DNA of 64,000 nt from Shewanella olleyana (GCF_023283825.1 NZ_JAKILD010000008.1:1-64000); one strand, 5' to 3'. Shown: positions 40,361 through 52,691, counted from the first letter of the stretch. Made by a program: numbers and translations. The notes: generated by a model not told the origin, from the sequence alone.

Positions 40361-43300
40361 TTAATTTTTTGCGATTCGCTCATGTAATTCTTGTACTGAA
40401 TTCACATTATTTCTGTCATCTGCAGAGTGTGCTAAACAAGTAGCAAAAGCAGCATTTAGCGTTGTAGTGTAATTCACTTTATAGCGCAGTGCACCACGTC
40501 TAATTTGACGAGAATCCTCAATTGCTTGACGACCTTCTGTCGTATTAACAATGTAGGTGTATTCATCATTCTTAATACGGTCAAGAATGTGAGGACGCCC
40601 TTCATGCACCTTGTTAACTAAGCGTGGATTGATCCCCGCTTCACCAAGTACTACAGCGGTACCGTGTGTAGCATCGATTTGGTAGCCAAGTTTAATCAAC
40701 TGTGCTGCAAGTTCTGCTACACGTGCTTTATCACTGTTACGAACTGAGATTAATGCTCGACCTGATTTTGGCACTTCAGCTGTCGCACCAAGTTGTGCTT
40801 TAGCATAAGCTTCAGCGAACGTTTCACCGACTCCCATGACTTCGCCTGTTGAGCGCATTTCTGGGCCAAGCATTGGGTCAACGCCAGGGAACTTGTTAAA
40901 TGGCAATACCACTTCTTTCACAGAGAAATAAGGTGGAATCACTTCTTTAGTAAAGTTCTGCGATGTTAGGCTCTGACCGGCCATCACACGCGCTGCAATC
41001 TTCGCTAATGGAATACCTGTCGCTTTAGAGACAAACGGGACAGTACGGGCAGCACGCGGGTTAACTTCAATCATGTAGATTTCGTCATCTTTAACCGCAA
41101 ACTGAACATTCATCAAACCAATTACACGTAACTCCATTGCTAATTTAGCAACTTGCTCACGCATACGGTTTTGCACATCTTCGCTTAAGCTATATGGTGG
41201 TAATGAACAACCTGAGTCACCTGAGTGAACTCCAGCTTGCTCGATGTGTTCCATGATAGAACCCACAACCACAATTTCACCATCACAAACTGCATCAATA
41301 TCAATTTCAATCGCATTGTCTAAGAAGCGATCAAGCAATACTGGAGATGAGTTAGATACGCTAACAGCTTCGTTAAAGTAACGACGTAAGTCTTGCTCGT
41401 CATAAACGATTTCCATCGCGCGGCCGCCCAGTACATATGATGGACGAACAACTAACGGATAACCGATACGCTCAGCTGAAATAACCGCACCTTCTACTGT
41501 TGTAACAGTATCATTTTCAGGTTGCTTCATTTCAAGACGTTGAATCGCTTGTTGGAAACGCTCTCTGTCTTCTGCGCGGTCAATTGAATCAGGGCTTGTA
41601 CCAATAATTGGTACACCAGCAGCTTCAAGTGCACGAGCTAGTTTAAGTGGAGTTTGACCACCGTATTGAACGATAACGCCTTTTGGCTTTTCAATACGCA
41701 CAATTTCAAGTACGTCTTCAAACGTAACTGGCTCAAAGTATAAGCGGTCAGATGTATCGTAATCAGTTGATACTGTTTCAGGGTTACAGTTAACCATAAT
41801 GGTTTCGTAACCATCTTCACGCAATGCTAATGCTGCGTGAACACAACAGTAATCAAACTCAATACCTTGACCAATACGGTTAGGGCCACCGCCAAGAATC
41901 ATGATTTTATCGCGCGTTGATGGCGCAGCTTCACATTCTTCTTCGTACGTTGAGTACATGTAAGCAGTATCAGTCGCAAATTCTGCTGCACAAGTATCAA
42001 CACGCTTGTAAACAGGGTGCATATCATAGCTATCACGAATTTTACGAACTTCGGTTTCGCTTACACCTAAGATTTCAGCTAAACGAGAGTCAGCAAAACC
42101 TTTACGTTTAAGCTTAAGTAAGAATTCTTGGTTAAGACCAGACATACCTACTTCAGAAACTTTTGCTTCTTGAGCAATTAAGTCTTCAATTTGAACTAAG
42201 AACCAATGGTCAACATTAGTCAGTCTGAAAATTTCATCACGGCTAAGGCCTGCACGGAATGCATCAGCGATATACCAAATGCGATCACAACCTGGCTCTT
42301 TCAACTCATGACGAATTTGCTGCATGCTTTCTGGAAGCGTAATGTCGATAACAGAATCAAAACCATTACGACCGACTTCTAAGCCACGTAATGCTTTTTG
42401 CAGTGACTCTTGGAAAGTACGGCCAATCGCCATCACTTCACCTACTGACTTCATTTGCGTCGTTAGACGGTCATTGGCACCAGCAAACTTCTCGAAGTTA
42501 AAGCGAGGAACCTTAGTCACAACGTAGTCAATAGCAGGTTCGAATGATGCTGGAGTACGACCACCAGTAATATCATTCATTAATTCATCAAGAGTGAAGC
42601 CTACAGCAAGTTTTGCCGCAATCTTAGCAATTGGGAAACCTGTTGCTTTAGAGGCTAATGCAGATGAACGAGATACACGTGGGTTCATCTCGATGATAAC
42701 CATACGGCCAGTATTTGGACAAATACCAAACTGAACGTTAGAACCACCGGTTTCCACACCAATTTCACGCAGTACTGCTAAAGAAGCATTACGCATTAAT
42801 TGATATTCTTTATCGGTTAATGTTTGCGCTGGAGCAACTGTGATTGAATCACCAGTATGCACACCCATCGCATCGAAGTTTTCGATAGCACAAACGATAA
42901 TACAGTTATCGTTGCGGTCACGAACCACTTCCATTTCATACTCTTTCCAACCGATTAATGATTCATCAATCAATAACTCGCTGGTTGGCGAAAGCTCAAG
43001 ACCTTGAGAACAAATGTCTTCAAACTCTTCTTTGTTGTATGCGATACCACCGCCACTGCCACCCATGGTGAAAGAAGGACGGATAATACATGGGAAGCCT
43101 ACTTGGTCTAATACACCGTGAGCTTCTTCCATTGTATGAGCAATACCAGCACGAGGACATTCAAGACCAATGGCTTTCATTGCGGTATCAAAACGACTGC
43201 GGTCTTCAGCTTTATCAATTGCATCAGCCGTCGCGCCAATCATTTCAACGTTAAATTCTTTCAGTACGCCTTCAGCTTCAAGTTGAAGAGCACAGTTAAG

Positions 43301-43585
43301 TGCAGTCTGACCACCCATAGTCGGTAAAATCGCGTCAGGCTTTTCTTTAGCGATAATATTACGAACTACTTCCCAATGAATCGGCTCGATATAAGTAGCA
43401 TCGGCCATTTCAGGATCGGTCATAATGGTGGCAGGGTTAGAGTTAACTAAGATAACTCGATAACCTTCTTCACGTAGCGCTTTACACGCTTGAGCACCTG
43501 AATAGTCAAATTCACACGCTTGACCAATAACAATTGGTCCAGCGCCTAGGATTAGAATACTTTTAATATCAGTACGTTTTGGCAT
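40361..43585 (-). CDS. carB: Carbamoyl phosphate synthase large subunit
   Basis: CarB uses ammonia from CarA, bicarbonate and two ATP to make carbamoyl phosphate for arginine and pyrimidine synthesis. The 1,074 residues contain two homologous ATP-grasp halves (each with an [10 protein letters not shown] or [13 protein letters not shown] metal loop) and a C-terminal MGS-like allosteric domain. It begins 27 bp after carA and is cotranscribed with it. Length and motif content are normal. Confidence 0.98.
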   Translation of the reverse strand: MPKRTDIKSILILGAGPIVIGQACEFDYSGAQACKALREEGYRVILVNSNPATIMTDPEMADATYIEPIHWEVVRNIIAKEKPDAILPTMGGQTALNCALQLEAEGVLKEFNVEMIGATADAIDKAEDRSRFDTAMKAIGLECPRAGIAHTMEEAHGVLDQVGFPCIIRPSFTMGGSGGGIAYNKEEFEDICSQGLELSPTSELLIDESLIGWKEYEMEVVRDRNDNCIIVCAIENFDAMGVHTGDSITVAPAQTLTDKEYQLMRNASLAVLREIGVETGGSNVQFGICPNTGRMVIIEMNPRVSRSSALASKATGFPIAKIAAKLAVGFTLDELMNDITGGRTPASFEPAIDYVVTKVPRFNFEKFAGANDRLTTQMKSVGEVMAIGRTFQESLQKALRGLEVGRNGFDSVIDITLPESMQQIRHELKEPGCDRIWYIADAFRAGLSRDEIFRLTNVDHWFLVQIEDLIAQEAKVSEVGMSGLNQEFLLKLKRKGFADSRLAEILGVSETEVRKIRDSYDMHPVYKRVDTCAAEFATDTAYMYSTYEEECEAAPSTRDKIMILGGGPNRIGQGIEFDYCCVHAALALREDGYETIMVNCNPETVSTDYDTSDRLYFEPVTFEDVLEIVRIEKPKGVIVQYGGQTPLKLARALEAAGVPIIGTSPDSIDRAEDRERFQQAIQRLEMKQPENDTVTTVEGAVISAERIGYPLVVRPSYVLGGRAMEIVYDEQDLRRYFNEAVSVSNSSPVLLDRFLDNAIEIDIDAVCDGEIVVVGSIMEHIEQAGVHSGDSGCSLPPYSLSEDVQNRMREQVAKLAMELRVIGLMNVQFAVKDDEIYMIEVNPRAARTVPFVSKATGIPLAKIAARVMAGQSLTSQNFTKEVIPPYFSVKEVVLPFNKFPGVDPMLGPEMRSTGEVMGVGETFAEAYAKAQLGATAEVPKSGRALISVRNSDKARVAELAAQLIKLGYQIDATHGTAVVLGEAGINPRLVNKVHEGRPHILDRIKNDEYTYIVNTTEGRQAIEDSRQIRRGALRYKVNYTTTLNAAFATCLAHSADDRNNVNSVQELHERIAKN

Positions 43586-43612
43586 TGCTTCTATCTTCTC
43601 CGAGTGACCTAA

Positions 43613-44758
43613 CTATTTAGCGTTTTGGCGAAATTGCTCAATCAAATCAATAAAGTGATCAAACAGTGGTGACGCATCTGTCGGTCCAGGGCTCGCTTCT
43701 GGGTGGCCTTGGAAACTAAACGCTGGCTTATCAGTAAGGTGAATACCTTGAAGTGAACCATCAAATAATGACTTATGAGTCACTTTGATGTTCGCAGGCA
43801 GTGTGGTTTCATCAGCAGCAAAACCATGGTTTTGGCTGGTAATCATCACATTACCTTTTTCAATATTGCTCACAGGGTGGTTAGCACCATGGTGACCAAA
43901 CTTCATTTTCAAGGTTTTAGCCCCTGATGCTAATGCTAGCAACTGGTGACCAAGACAAATACCAAACACTGGAATATCAGTCTTTAGAATCTCTTGAATA
44001 GCCGTAATAGCGTAGTCACACGGCTCTGGATCGCCAGGACCATTTGATAGGAAAACCCCATCTGGATTCATTGCTAATACTTCTGCAGCAGAAGTTTGCG
44101 CAGGTACTACTGTCACATCACAACCACGGTCAACTAACATACGTAAGATGTTACGTTTGATGCCGTAATCAAAAGCGACAACTTTATATTTAAGTTCTGA
44201 CTCTGGAGTCTCATCAGGTAAACCGCCAACTAAACGCCAGCTAGCTTTACGCCATTGATAAGTAGACTCAGTCGTGACTTCTTTGGCTAAATCCATGCCT
44301 TTTAAACCAGGGAATGCCTTGGCTGCAGCTAATGCTTTAGCTTCGTCGATATCGCCAACCATAATACAGCCGGCTTGCGAACCTTTTTCACGTAAAATAC
44401 GCGTTAATTTACGTGTATCAATATCCGCAATACCCACAACATTATTCGATTTTAAATAATCGCTTAATGATTGTTGGTTACGAAAGTTGCTGGCTAATAG
44501 AGGTAGATCCCTAATGATAAGACCGCAAGCATGAACTGAATCAGATTCTGTATCTTCATCGTTTGTGCCGGTATTACCAATATGAGGGTAAGTTAAAGTT
44601 ACGATCTGGCGAGAATATGACGGATCCGTTAAAATCTCTTGATAGCCTGTCATTGAAGTGTTAAAAACTACTTCACCAACAGTGAGTCCATCGGCACCAA
44701 TTGCTGTGCCAGAGAATACGGTTCCGTCTTCGAGTACGAGTAAGGCAGACTGTGTCAA
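43613..44758 (-). CDS. carA: Carbamoyl phosphate synthase small subunit
   Basis: CarA hydrolyses glutamine and passes ammonia to CarB. The 381-residue protein has the class I amidotransferase triad: Cys in [11 protein letters not shown], with His and Glu in [15 protein letters not shown] start at 44758 is chosen because GGAGG lies five bases upstream and the product then begins [13 protein letters not shown]. coli carA also starts with TTG. A run of nine T lies just before the ribosome binding site. carB follows at 27 bp. Confidence 0.96.
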   Translation of the reverse strand: MTQSALLVLEDGTVFSGTAIGADGLTVGEVVFNTSMTGYQEILTDPSYSRQIVTLTYPHIGNTGTNDEDTESDSVHACGLIIRDLPLLASNFRNQQSLSDYLKSNNVVGIADIDTRKLTRILREKGSQAGCIMVGDIDEAKALAAAKAFPGLKGMDLAKEVTTESTYQWRKASWRLVGGLPDETPESELKYKVVAFDYGIKRNILRMLVDRGCDVTVVPAQTSAAEVLAMNPDGVFLSNGPGDPEPCDYAITAIQEILKTDIPVFGICLGHQLLALASGAKTLKMKFGHHGANHPVSNIEKGNVMITSQNHGFAADETTLPANIKVTHKSLFDGSLQGIHLTDKPAFSFQGHPEASPGPTDASPLFDHFIDLIEQFRQNAK

Positions 44759-44916
44759 CGCGACCTCCAAAAAAAAAGAGCCAAGCCACTGAAATTATGG
44801 CTATTTTATTTTTACAAACCTACCAATTTACGAAATTTTGGCAAATTCCAGCGATTTTATATGAATTAACTTAAAGCGTCTATGCTTAGTTATTTTATTT
44901 TGGGAAAATTTATTTC

Positions 44917-44947
44917 CAAAAAAAAACCACCGAAGGTGGTTTTTTTA
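44917..44947 (-). terminator. dapB terminator
   Basis: AAACCACC-TTCG-GGTGGTTT, a UUCG-capped hairpin with T runs on both sides. It lies 4 bp after the dapB stop codon and upstream of carA. Confidence 0.93.
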
Positions 44948-44951
44948 AATA

Positions 44952-45812
<861 letters not shown>

Positions 45813-45816
45813 ATCA

Positions 45817-46431
45817 TTAAACGATTTCTAATAATTCTACTTCAAATACCAACGCCGAGAATGGCGGAATTGAAGCACCAGCACCACGTTCGCCGTAAGC
45901 TAAGTGTTGTGGAACGAATAATTTAAGCTTAGTACCAACTGGCATTAGTTGTAATGCTTCAGTCCAACCAGCGATAACGCCAGAAACTGGGAATTCTGCA
46001 GGCTCGCCACGAGCTACAGAGCTATCGAATACTTCACCGTTGATGAAAGTACCGTGGTAGTGAGCACGAATAGTTGAATCAAGAGTTGGTTTTTCACCTT
46101 CACCTTGAGTAATAACTTCATACTGAAGACCAGATTCAGTTACTGTGATGCCTTCACGTTTAGCATTTTCAGCTAAGAAGTTTTCGCCTTCTGCAGAAGC
46201 AGCTGCAGCAGCTTCTTCTTGAGCAGCTTGAAGACGACGGCTGATTTCAGTGAAAGCCACTTGTAAGTCTTCCATTGCAACAGCGCTTTCTTTACCAGCA
46301 AATGCATCAGCAAGACCAGCTTGTACAGCAGGGATATCGATACCTTCGAAAGAGTTAGCAGCTAGTTGCTCACCCATTTGACGACCTACACCGTAACTTG
46401 CTTGCTGTTCCATTGTGTTGAACTCTGACAT
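45817..46431 (-). CDS. fklB: FKBP-type peptidyl-prolyl isomerase FklB
   Basis: FklB speeds cis-trans isomerisation of Xaa-Pro bonds. The 204 residues include an N-terminal helical dimerisation part (MEQQASYGVGRQMGEQL) and a C-terminal FKBP domain with GEVFDSSVARGEPAEFPV (about 128-145) and YGERGAGASIPPFSALVFEVELL at the end. The sequence follows E. coli FKBP22 closely in pattern and length. There is no signal peptide, so it is probably cytosolic. It is transcribed with its own terminator. Confidence 0.95.
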   Translation of the reverse strand: MSEFNTMEQQASYGVGRQMGEQLAANSFEGIDIPAVQAGLADAFAGKESAVAMEDLQVAFTEISRRLQAAQEEAAAAASAEGENFLAENAKREGITVTESGLQYEVITQGEGEKPTLDSTIRAHYHGTFINGEVFDSSVARGEPAEFPVSGVIAGWTEALQLMPVGTKLKLFVPQHLAYGERGAGASIPPFSALVFEVELLEIV

Positions 46432-46532
46432 AACTTTTATACTCTCAATTCATCAGTTAAAATTTGCGGGGCAGTTTAGCACACTTTATAGTGTGATGGG
46501 CGTTAATCTGCGGTGATTATGACTATTTTTCA

Positions 46533-47330
46533 TTAGCCTTGGTGGCATTGGTTTAAGGCTTGTTTTTTTGCCGCTTGATATAAAGGCGTGACCTTAGTTT
46601 GTAACCCCTTTAAATCAGAAATTCGAGTAGAGTGTGACGGGTGAGTAGAAAACAATTCAGGCCCTTGTTCTCCCCCTGCTTTCGCCATGTTTTGCCACAA
46701 AGTGACGCTTTTTGCAGGATTAAAACCCGCTTTCGCCATCAGCTCTAAACCCAGCTCGTCAGCTTCGCTTTCTTGATCTCGTCCAAAAGGAAGCAAAATA
46801 CCCACTTGAGCCCCCAAACCTAAACCAGCCATATACATATCTTTATTTGATACGCCACCAGCGCCTAACGCCACATCAGCGAGTTGCATACCTGTATTAG
46901 TGAGTTGTGCACGAGAAACCTGTTCATTGCCGTGTCTTGCTAATACATGCGCTACTTCATGCCCTATTACGGTTGCAAGTTGATCAGGATCGTTTGCCAC
47001 GGTCAGTAATCCGGTATACACCCCAATATGTCCTCCAGGCAAAGCAAAGGCATTAATTTGCTCTGAATCAAACAGCACAACTTCCCATTGCAAAGACTTG
47101 TCTGGCAGTACCGCAGTAATTCGATTAGCCACACAATTTACATAGGCAGTCTTTTGTTTATTACTACTAATCTTTTGCTCTTTTTTCATAGCAGTAAAAG
47201 ACTGTGCGCCCATTTCTGTCATTTGATTTTTATCAAATAACAGCACCTGACTTCGCCCTGTTGGCGACTTAGTCGTAGCACAACCCGCCAGCAATACAGA
47301 GACAGCTAATATCAACGCCAGTTTGTTCAT
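46533..47330 (-). CDS. M48-family metalloprotease lipoprotein (LoiP-like)
   Basis: A 265-residue zinc protease of family M48 with a lipobox LLAGC (about residues 13-17 from the chosen start), placing it in the outer or inner membrane facing the periplasm. Zinc ligands are HEVAH and the downstream ESEADELGLELM. The sequence is closest in layout to E. coli LoiP (YggG). The second ATG (47330) has AAGGG at better spacing than the first (47336). A palindromic element lies immediately upstream, between it and the helicase gene. Confidence 0.9.
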   Translation of the reverse strand: MNKLALILAVSVLLAGCATTKSPTGRSQVLLFDKNQMTEMGAQSFTAMKKEQKISSNKQKTAYVNCVANRITAVLPDKSLQWEVVLFDSEQINAFALPGGHIGVYTGLLTVANDPDQLATVIGHEVAHVLARHGNEQVSRAQLTNTGMQLADVALGAGGVSNKDMYMAGLGLGAQVGILLPFGRDQESEADELGLELMAKAGFNPAKSVTLWQNMAKAGGEQGPELFSTHPSHSTRISDLKGLQTKVTPLYQAAKKQALNQCHQG

Positions 47331-47361
47331 TTTCATCCCTTAAAATCATGACTTGTTACTA

Positions 47362-47625
47362 GGGCCTGCTGATCTTTGCTGGTTAAGTTTTGTTCGAAAT
47401 AAAAGCGTTTTAATTGAGGCGGATGGATTGATGCCTAGTCATCTAAGCAAGCTTCATCCAACAAAGAGTAAAACGCTTTTAGTCGAACCCTTTGGGCAGC
47501 GTTTGTTGGTCCATTTTTACTGCGTTATCGACTTTTTATGTAGAATAACTACACCACAAAGTCTCTACCTTGTATAAATGGCCAACAATTCGCTGCAAAA
47601 ACAACCTTTAAAGATCAACAGGCCC
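47362..47625. mobile_element. MITE-like palindromic element, copy 2
   Basis: A 264-bp diverged copy of the element at 7135-7410. Terminal repeats are GGGCCTGCTGATC and GATCAACAGGCCC (one mismatch). Arm 1 pairs AAAAGCGTTTTA with TAAAACGCTTTT; arm 2 (about 47507-47584) ends in AAATGGCC. Several differences from copy 1 come in base-pairing partners, so the stems are kept. Short ORFs inside are by-products of the palindromes. Confidence 0.85.
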
Positions 47626-47732
47626 TTATATCCCTATCTATTTGCGACTATTTTAAACTATTGCTGCATTCGGTAACACTAAAAGACCGAGCCTAATTAA
47701 GATCAGATGATGAATTCTGAATCAGCTGATAC

Positions 47733-47820
47733 AGCTCAGAATAGTTTTAGCTCAGAATAGTTTTAGTTCAGCTAGTTTTAGCTGAGTTAGTATTAGTTCA
47801 GCTAGCTTAAGTTGAGTTAG
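47733..47820. repeat. Compound tandem repeats after the helicase gene
   Basis: AGCTCAGAATAGTTTT occurs at 47733 and 47749. It is followed by two copies of a roughly 30-bp unit starting AGTTCAGCTAG at 47765 and 47795. The array reaches the stop codon of the helicase gene (47817-47819). Confidence 0.85.
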
Positions 47821-49070
47821 CTTTTTCTGGTTTTAGAAAAATCACGAATACTGCGCTTTTTAGCCGTGCGTCTATTCGCTTGTTTGTCCTTAGGCGGCCT
47901 TTTGCTATTGGGATCAACAGGTTTATCGGTCACAGGAAAATTCTCAAGTTCGTGTAAAGGTAGTGCTAGACCAGTAAGCGCTCGAATAGCGGCTAAGTTT
48001 TGCATTTCGGCATGACTAATAAGCGATATGGCAATGCCACTGAGTCCCGCTCTTGCCGTGCGGCCTATACGGTGAACATACACTGCTGCTTGTTCAGGCA
48101 AATCGAAATTGATCACAACGGGTAAAGCATCAATATGGATACCGCGCGCTAGAACATCTGTAGCCACTAGTACATTAAGCTGTTTTGTTTTAAAATTTTG
48201 AAGTGTCTGAGCGCGCATTGCTTGTTCTTTATCACCATGGAGCGCTGCGGCATTTATTTTTGCTTTAATGAGTTTTTTACACAAGCCATCTGCATTGGCT
48301 TTGCCATTAACAAACACTACAACTTGAGACCAAGCATTGTGCTTAATCAACTCAATTAAGGCCTTAGCCTTGCTGCCTTTATTAACGTGATAAATAGTTT
48401 GCGCAATATCTTCTACAGCAGAATTAACCACATTTGTCTCAATCCGCACGCTTTCTGCAGATAATATCTGTTGTGTTAGTTTATCTAAAGGCCCAGGCAT
48501 GGTTGCAGAAAACAGCATTGTCTGCCTTTCAGGCATCAGAGCGATAAGCGCATTAATATCTGCAATGAATCCCATGTCTAATAAGCGATCCGCTTCATCA
48601 AGCACTAAATGCTTTATCTCATTAAGCGACACTGAGCCTTGTTTCACTAACGCAAGTAACCTCCCTGGAGTTGCAACGATTACACTAGCAGGTGATGATA
48701 ATCGTTTAACTTGCAACTCTATATCTTCACCACCACACAAAGCATCAACACGGACATCTAGACCTGCAGAGACTTTTGCTAAGTCATCAGCCACTTGTTT
48801 GGCTAACTCCCTTGTCGGCACGATAATTAAACCTGAGATAGATTCAGATGACGACGCTATTTTTTTCTGTGATTTATTTTGACCAATACTGTGCAAAATA
48901 GGCAAACCAAAAGCATAGGTTTTTCCACTACCGGTTTGCGCCAGCGCTATCACATCCTTTCCACTCAAAATAGCGGGAATAGCACGTGCCTGAATATCGG
49001 TGGCACTATCAATAGAGGCGGGCAAAGCATCGATTAATTTAGGGTTGAGTAAGAAAGTTGCAAACGACAT
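47817..49070 (-). CDS. DEAD-box RNA helicase
   Basis: A 417-residue RNA helicase with all core motifs: the Q-motif region with ATDIQARAIPAIL, Walker A AQTGSGKT (about 44-51), VPTRELAKQ, DEAD in VLDEADRLLD (about 157-166), SAT, then ARGIHID and HRIGRTARAG in the second domain. The C-terminus is short and basic (RRTAKKRSIRDFSKTRKS), suited to RNA binding. It is closest to the RhlE-type group, but the exact subfamily is not certain. It is downstream of dnaJ, separated by the dnaJ terminator and a tandem repeat. Confidence 0.92.
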   Translation of the reverse strand: MSFATFLLNPKLIDALPASIDSATDIQARAIPAILSGKDVIALAQTGSGKTYAFGLPILHSIGQNKSQKKIASSSESISGLIIVPTRELAKQVADDLAKVSAGLDVRVDALCGGEDIELQVKRLSSPASVIVATPGRLLALVKQGSVSLNEIKHLVLDEADRLLDMGFIADINALIALMPERQTMLFSATMPGPLDKLTQQILSAESVRIETNVVNSAVEDIAQTIYHVNKGSKAKALIELIKHNAWSQVVVFVNGKANADGLCKKLIKAKINAAALHGDKEQAMRAQTLQNFKTKQLNVLVATDVLARGIHIDALPVVINFDLPEQAAVYVHRIGRTARAGLSGIAISLISHAEMQNLAAIRALTGLALPLHELENFPVTDKPVDPNSKRPPKDKQANRRTAKKRSIRDFSKTRKS

Positions 49071-49163
49071 GGGCTGGGCCTAAATAAGATAAAAATTAAT
49101 TCTAAATATCAATACGTTAAGTATTCAAACTAAAATACGAAAGCAGTTAATACTTAAACGTAA

Positions 49164-49197
49164 AATGTTACTGAACTTGAAATGCTACTGAACTTGA
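49164..49197. repeat. 17-bp tandem duplication
   Basis: AATGTTACTGAACTTGA at 49164-49180 is followed directly by AATGCTACTGAACTTGA at 49181-49197, one mismatch. It lies between the dnaJ terminator and the helicase gene. Confidence 0.9.
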
Positions 49198-49205
49198 AAT
49201 ACTGG

Positions 49206-49245
49206 CAATAAAAAAGGCTGCTTACCAAAGTAATCAGCCTTTCAA
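49206..49245 (-). terminator. dnaJ terminator
   Basis: AAAGGCTG...CAGCCTTT hairpin followed by T6 on the minus strand, about 35 bp after dnaJ. Confidence 0.85.
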
Positions 49246-49277
49246 TTATCAGTGACGATTTATGACTATTGTAATAA

Positions 49278-50411
49278 TTAGCTATTTAAATCGTGAAAGA
49301 ATTTTTTAACGCCGTCGAAGAAGCCTTCAGCTTTTGGGCTGTGTTTCTTTGACTCACCGGTTAATGTCGCTTCAAACTCACGCAACAATTCTTTTTGCTT
49401 GTCATTAAGGTTAACAGGAGTTTCCATCACAACCTTACAAAGCAAATCACCTACTGCATGACTGCGCACTGACTTAACGCCTTTTCCGCGCATACGGAAC
49501 ATACGGCCAGTTTGAGTCTCTGCAGGGATTTTAAGATTTACTTTACCGTCAAGTGTTGGTACTTCAATCTCGCCACCAAGGGCAGCTTTACTGAATGAAA
49601 TAGGCACTTCACAGTACAAGTTGTTGCCATCACGAGTAAAGATAGCGTGCTCACGAACGCTAACTTGAACATATAAGTCACCTGGAGGTGCACCAAACTC
49701 GCCAGCTTCACCTTCGCCAGATAAGCGAATACGGTCACCCGTATCAACACCAGCAGGAATTTTAACTGATAAGGTTTTGCTCTTCTCAACGCGACCTTCA
49801 CCATGACATTTGTTACATGGATCTTTAATGATCTTACCGCGACCATGACACGTTGGACACGCTTGCTGAACCGCAAAGAAGCCTTGACGCATTTGCACTT
49901 GGCCTTGGCCATGACAGGTACCACATGTTGTAGCCGAAGTGCCCTTCTTAGCGCCACTTCCATCACAGGTATCACATGATGCTAGTGTTGGTATACGTAA
50001 CTCTTTTGATAAGCCACGAACAGCTTCTTCGAGCGATAACTCAAGGTTGTAACGTAAGTCACTACCACGAGCCGCTTGACGTTGACCGCCGCCACGGCGA
50101 CCACCACCAAAAATATCACCAAACACGTCACCGAAGATATCACCGAAATCACCAGCGCCACCATGACCACCGCCGCCGCGATTAGGATCAACACCAGCAT
50201 GACCAAATTGGTCATAAGCCGCTTTTTTATTGGCATCTGTTAGAATTTCGTAAGCTTCTTTAACTTCTTTAAAGCTTGCTTCAGCTTCTTCATCGCCCGG
50301 GTTGCGATCCGGGTGAAACTTCATCGCCAAACGTTTATAGGCTTTTTTGACTTCTCGTTCACTAGCGTCACGACCGACACCAAGAACTTCGTAATAATCT
50401 CGCTTTGACAT
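49278..50411 (-). CDS. dnaJ: Chaperone DnaJ
   Basis: DnaJ delivers unfolded proteins to DnaK and triggers its ATPase. The 377 residues have the J domain with HPD (HPDRNPGD at about 33-40), a Gly-rich segment (about 75-110), the zinc region with four CxxCxGxG motifs ([32 protein letters not shown]) and C-terminal substrate domains. It lies 87 bp after dnaK, with a hairpin between. Confidence 0.98.
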   Translation of the reverse strand: MSKRDYYEVLGVGRDASEREVKKAYKRLAMKFHPDRNPGDEEAEASFKEVKEAYEILTDANKKAAYDQFGHAGVDPNRGGGGHGGAGDFGDIFGDVFGDIFGGGRRGGGQRQAARGSDLRYNLELSLEEAVRGLSKELRIPTLASCDTCDGSGAKKGTSATTCGTCHGQGQVQMRQGFFAVQQACPTCHGRGKIIKDPCNKCHGEGRVEKSKTLSVKIPAGVDTGDRIRLSGEGEAGEFGAPPGDLYVQVSVREHAIFTRDGNNLYCEVPISFSKAALGGEIEVPTLDGKVNLKIPAETQTGRMFRMRGKGVKSVRSHAVGDLLCKVVMETPVNLNDKQKELLREFEATLTGESKKHSPKAEGFFDGVKKFFHDLNS

Positions 50412-50444
50412 AATCTCAGTTTTCTCAAGCAGGTATTGTACGAA

Positions 50445-50473
50445 CGGGCGTTAAAGATTTCTCTCAACGCCCG
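50445..50473 (-). terminator. Hairpin between dnaK and dnaJ
   Basis: CGGGCGTT / AACGCCCG forms an 8-bp stem with a 13-nt loop in the dnaK-dnaJ spacer. No T run follows, so it is more likely a processing or partial-attenuation hairpin lowering dnaJ expression than a full terminator. Confidence 0.55.
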
Positions 50474-50498
50474 CCTGAAAGTTAACTAACTATTTAGC

Positions 50499-52418
50499 TT
50501 ACTTTTTGTCGTCTTTTACTTCTTCAAACTCAGCATCAACAACGTCATCTTCAGGCTTAGCTTCTTGAGCATCTTGTGCTGGAGCTTCACCTTGTTGCGC
50601 TTGTGCTTTCGCTTGAGCAATTTCCATTAACTTAGCTGACGCTTCCATTAATGCTTGAGTTGCTTTATCAATAGCTTCTTTGTCGTTACCTTGAGTTGCG
50701 GTATCAACTTCAGCCATTGCAGCTTCAATTTTCTCTTTTTCGTCGCTTGGTAATGCATCGCCAGCTTCTTCGATTTGCTTCTTAGTCGCGTGAACCATGC
50801 CATCAGCTTGGTTACGTGCTTGAACAACCTCTTCGAATTTAGCATCTTCATCAGCATGCGCTTCAGCATCACGTACCATTTGCTCTACTTCTTCGTCGCT
50901 TAGACCAGAGTTAGCTTTAATGGTGATGTTTTGTGCTTTACCTGTTTTCTTATCAGTTGCTGATACGTTTAAGATACCATCGGCATCGATATCAAATGCA
51001 ACTTCAATTTGAGGTTGGCCACGTGGAGCAGGCTCAATACCTTCAAGGTTGAACTGACCTAAAGACTTGTTGTAGCTCGCTTGCTTACGCTCACCTTGAA
51101 GTACGTGAATGGTCACTGCACTTTGGTTGTCGTCAGCAGTTGAGAAAACTTGCTGTGCTTTAGTAGGGATAGTGGTGTTTTTCTCGATTAGACGAGTCAT
51201 TACACTACCCATAGTTTCGATACCGAAAGAAAGCGGTGTTACGTCAAGTAACAATACATCTTTCACATCACCAGAAAGTACGCCAGCTTGAATTGCCGCG
51301 CCTACCGCTACAGCTTCATCAGGGTTAACGTCTTTACGCGGCTCTTTACCGAAGAAATCAGTTACTGCAGCCTGTACTTTAGGCATACGAGTTTGACCAC
51401 CAACAAGAATCACTTCGTTGATATCAGAAACTGATAAGTCAGCATCAGCTAGAGCAACTTTAAGTGGCTCTAAAGAACGTTGAATTAAGTCATCTACTAA
51501 AGACTCTAACTTAGCACGAGTGATTTTAACCACTAAATGCTTAGGACCTGTTGCATCAGCAGTGATGTAAGGCAGGTTAACTTCAGTTTGAGTAGTGCTA
51601 GAAAGTTCAATTTTCGCTTTTTCTGCAGCTTCTTTAACACGTTGCATTGCTAGCGGGTCATTACGTAAATCTAGACCTTGCTCTTTCTTGAATTCATCAG
51701 CTAAGTAGTTGATTAAACGGTTATCAAAATCTTCACCACCTAAGTGAGTGTCACCGTTAGTCGCAAGTACTTCAAAAGTTTGGTCACCGTCATTGCTATC
51801 GATTTCAATGATTGAAATATCGAAAGTACCACCACCTAAATCGTAAACAGCAACAACATTGTCGCCTTGCTTCTTATCGATACCGTAAGCTAATGCAGCA
51901 GCAGTTGGTTCATTGATGATACGTTTAACATCAAGACCAGCAATACGGCCAGCATCTTTAGTAGCTTGGCGTTGTGAATCGTTAAAGTAAGCAGGAACAG
52001 TAATAACGGCTTCTGTTACTTCTTCACCTAAAAAGTCTTCTGCAGTCTTTTTCATCTTTTTCAAGATTTCAGCAGAAACTTGTGGTGGAGCCATTTTCTT
52101 ACCGTGCGCTTCAACCCATGCATCACCATTGTCAGTACCAATGATTTTGAAAGGCATGATGTCAACGTCACGTTGAACTTCGTCATCTTTAAAACGACGA
52201 CCGATTAGACGCTTAATTGCGAAGAAAGTGTTAGTCGGATTAGTAACCGCTTGACGTTTAGCTGGTGAACCTACCAATGTTTCATCTTCTGTGTATGCGA
52301 TGATAGATGCAGTAGTACGTTCGCCTTCAGCGTTCTCAATTACGCGAGCTTTGCCGCCATCAAGGACAGCAACACAAGAGTTTGTTGTGCCTAAGTCAAT
52401 ACCAATAATTTTGCCCAT
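50499..52418 (-). CDS. dnaK: Molecular chaperone DnaK
   Basis: DnaK is the bacterial Hsp70. The 639 residues have [14 protein letters not shown] at the start, [13 protein letters not shown] in the ATPase domain (about 193-205), the linker region [16 protein letters not shown] and a substrate-binding domain with an acidic C-terminal tail (about 600-639). The ATG at 52418 has GGAGAT upstream; the frame remains open to 52520 but lacks support. A near-consensus sigma-32 promoter lies about 55-80 bp upstream. dnaJ follows in the same operon. Confidence 0.98.
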   Translation of the reverse strand: MGKIIGIDLGTTNSCVAVLDGGKARVIENAEGERTTASIIAYTEDETLVGSPAKRQAVTNPTNTFFAIKRLIGRRFKDDEVQRDVDIMPFKIIGTDNGDAWVEAHGKKMAPPQVSAEILKKMKKTAEDFLGEEVTEAVITVPAYFNDSQRQATKDAGRIAGLDVKRIINEPTAAALAYGIDKKQGDNVVAVYDLGGGTFDISIIEIDSNDGDQTFEVLATNGDTHLGGEDFDNRLINYLADEFKKEQGLDLRNDPLAMQRVKEAAEKAKIELSSTTQTEVNLPYITADATGPKHLVVKITRAKLESLVDDLIQRSLEPLKVALADADLSVSDINEVILVGGQTRMPKVQAAVTDFFGKEPRKDVNPDEAVAVGAAIQAGVLSGDVKDVLLLDVTPLSFGIETMGSVMTRLIEKNTTIPTKAQQVFSTADDNQSAVTIHVLQGERKQASYNKSLGQFNLEGIEPAPRGQPQIEVAFDIDADGILNVSATDKKTGKAQNITIKANSGLSDEEVEQMVRDAEAHADEDAKFEEVVQARNQADGMVHATKKQIEEAGDALPSDEKEKIEAAMAEVDTATQGNDKEAIDKATQALMEASAKLMEIAQAKAQAQQGEAPAQDAQEAKPEDDVVDAEFEEVKDDKK

Positions 52419-52471
52419 GAGGATCTCCGAATATAAAATTTTAGTGTTTCTAAATTTGCTTATGGTTGTTG

Positions 52472-52499
52472 ATATGGGGTCAGGATTTGTAATTTCAAG
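52472..52499 (-). promoter_or_regulatory. Sigma-32 heat-shock promoter of dnaK
   Basis: On the minus strand CTTGAAA (52493-52499), a 13-bp spacer and CCCCATAT (52472-52479) match the sigma-32 consensus almost exactly. It lies about 55 bp upstream of the dnaK ATG, as expected for dnaKJ. Confidence 0.9.
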
Positions 52500-52691
52500 T
52501 CCTAATTTTTTGCCTCTCATATCAGCCTTAATGCATATATTGGGACAGCGATCTTAATTACAAGGGCTAGATCGTAAATTTTATTAAAAATATCTTAAGC
52601 AAATAGAAAATAAATAGTGCGCCCACTTTGCATATTGCATACAATCCTGACAATTATTAAGCCTGTATTTTATTTTCAAATAGGAAAGACA

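Noticed and set aside
43118..43327. ORFs on the plus strand opposite carB and other core genes
   Set aside because: They lie wholly within conserved genes, lack ribosome binding sites and resemble no protein family.
44850..44885. Possible ArgR box upstream of carA (TATGAATTAACTT)
   Set aside because: Only one half-site matches the ARG consensus; the other half is poor.
47353..47577. 74-codon ORF in the second palindromic element
   Set aside because: It lies inside the inverted-repeat structure, has no ribosome binding site, and is not open in the first copy.
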